DNA of 64,000 nt from Cerrena zonata (lineage: Eukaryota; Basidiomycota; Agaricomycetes; Polyporales; Cerrenaceae). Each line of letters opens with the position of its first letter. The first letter of the stretch is position 1. Location: contig JASBNA010000017.1 in the NCBI GenBank assembly GCA_038087015.1, positions 434,001-498,000 on the forward strand. Direction: 5' to 3'. Of the stretch, positions 62,639 through 64,000 are shown piece by piece. The translations under genes and the position numbers were made by a program. The notes under the pieces were generated by a model, which did not search any database, was not told the origin of the DNA, and saw only the letters and a list, made by a program, of their open reading frames with translations.

Positions 62639-64000
62639 TCAATCGTCATCGTCTCCGATTATGTGCGGATCATTGGGCGTGTTGGGGACACGCGCGTACC
62701 ATTTATTGGTTGTCTCTTCTAACTCGATCGCCCCATTTCCTGTATCTTGGTTGGGCGCATTCCGACCGCTCGCAGAGTATAGGTTGATCAGGGAGACGAT
62801 GAGGGAGTAGATGATGAACGATAAACTGCATCGGTGATTAGAGGGAGACGAGAAGATACAATAGAGTAAGAGGCACAAACCTAAACATGATGAGAATGTA
62901 GGTAACATGATCCATGCCAGCGCCGTGGACAGTTTGAAGTTCTTCGTCGGTTGCCGACATGAATAAGAGACTAAAATGGTACAATCATTGGAACTCCCAA
63001 TCACGCATTGAAAGGAAACATAGGTTCACATACCCAGCGGCAACCAGGAGCTAGATACAACTAATTATCAGTAAGCAACTCAACCTCAATTGGAACAACT
63101 GACGTACGTATGGGGGAAGATGTCTGAATGTCTTCACTGCTTGTGCACCACCAGCAGAGTTACTTCCATCATTGAGAGTATGTTCACTATGATCATCTTG
63201 AACTGCAGGGACTTCAGGAGTGTACTTCGGAACAATGAATGAAACCTCGATGATTCGAGTGACACCAGCAAGCATTAGAGTGTAGCCGAAGATGGCGTGT
63301 ACTCGAGTAGATATCATTAGTGCTTGTGCATGGTCGGACATCGCCCATCCTGTTAGGATGATACTGAGTGTTCGGTGAGCAACCGGTAAGTGAGAAAGGA
63401 ATCAGTGTAATCTTACATCACTGACGGAACAACGGTACGCTTGGGAAAAGGTCAGTATAAAAGGATGATCGGGAGAGTGAAGCGATGTGTACCTGGTTGT
63501 TGCGTGATAGGACAATACCCAGAGCACCTCCAGCCCACCCTAGAAGAAAGCAAATTCAGCTAACCCTGAGTATAAACTGTGTTTTTTTGGAACACGCACA
63601 GAGAACACCGAGAATCCTACAGTGAACCCGGTTAGAAAGGACAAATGGATTGCGTTTCATAAGATAAATAAGATAAGAACTTACGTGTGTTGCATATCTT
63701 TGACAGACCAAGATGAACCTCTGTGCTCGGTGAAGGTATTGACTAATAAACCCATACGGATGAATATCCAACACAGACGGTGACCTCAGGGAAACTCTCA
63801 CCAATGCCCTAGAATTGAAGTTAATGCATGTCCCTCAGAGCACCAGACCATTTTTATTACGTACCCAGAGCGTTATAACCCATGAGTCCCACCATTCTGG
63901 AGAGCGTCCGCTTCGACGGATCCATGGTTCACCAACTAGTAACATTATTGCCATAATGGTTCCATAGGCGATAAAACCACTCCCCTGGTGAAATAGACAT
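62639..64000 (-). CDS. YTP1: Ytp1-family membrane protein, 5' end beyond the window
   Basis: The minus-strand gene enters at the right edge with [20 protein letters not shown], a helix, then [42 protein letters not shown] and a helix before [20 protein letters not shown]. Another helix ([16 protein letters not shown]), an acidic loop, more helices and a polar tail ending PHIIGDDDD follow. The conserved block TFTEHRG...W...D-x-QH and the multi-spanning layout fit the Ytp1 C-terminal family of fungi, whose function is not known. Exons are short, with introns of 50-70 nt. The start and the first helices lie outside the window. Confidence 0.85.

Overview
The window is nuclear DNA of a filamentous mushroom-forming basidiomycete (Agaricomycetes). 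The main evidence is genes split by many short introns, mostly about 45-70 nt with GT/AG ends. The gene content fits too: a multi-exon fungal laccase, Zn2Cys6 regulators with a fungal transcription-factor domain, a basidiomycete-style BTB protein, a DUF6533-like membrane relic and several small secreted proteins. There are no operons, and I see no tRNA, rRNA or CRISPR. All genes were joined by hand from splice-site phase and family resemblance, so individual exon edges may be off by a base or two.

Left part (1-20.9 kb): a Zn2Cys6 regulator cut by the left edge, a small secreted protein ending in a Kex2-like site, a single-pass RCR-like membrane protein, a laccase, a second small secreted Ser/Thr-rich protein, a protein with four tandem C2HC finger-like repeats, and a glycolipid-transfer-protein homologue that has lost a key ligand residue. 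A 5'-truncated membrane-protein relic follows. Long stretches between these (7.8-10.2, 10.6-12.4 and 14.5-17.7 kb) hold nothing I can model.

Middle part (20.9-44.9 kb): mostly conserved housekeeping genes. Casein kinase II alpha is followed by 5 kb of decayed-looking sequence, then a second Zn2Cys6 regulator, clearly paralogous to the one at the left edge. Next come a long coiled-coil protein, a DGAT2 acyltransferase (triacylglycerol synthesis), Cdc48/p97, tubulin cofactor B and a secreted class-3 lipase. From the coiled-coil gene to the lipase all are on the minus strand.

Right part (44.9-64 kb): a possible small secreted protein, a MEF2/Rlm1-type MADS-box regulator, 6.7 kb without a supported gene (pyrimidine-rich on the plus strand), a BTB protein, a third small secreted protein, a hotdog-fold thioesterase with a mitochondrial-type leader, the tRNA adenosine deaminase subunit Tad2, and a Ytp1-family membrane protein cut by the right edge.

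The genes do not form an obvious pathway. Laccase, lipase and the small secreted proteins point to a saprotrophic or plant-associated secretome. Points of most interest are the four-finger C2HC protein, a 7-nt microexon inside the DNA-binding domain of one of two paralogous regulators, apparent 1-nt frameshifts in CK2 alpha and in the second regulator, the altered GLTP ligand site, and a predicted Kex2-released peptide.
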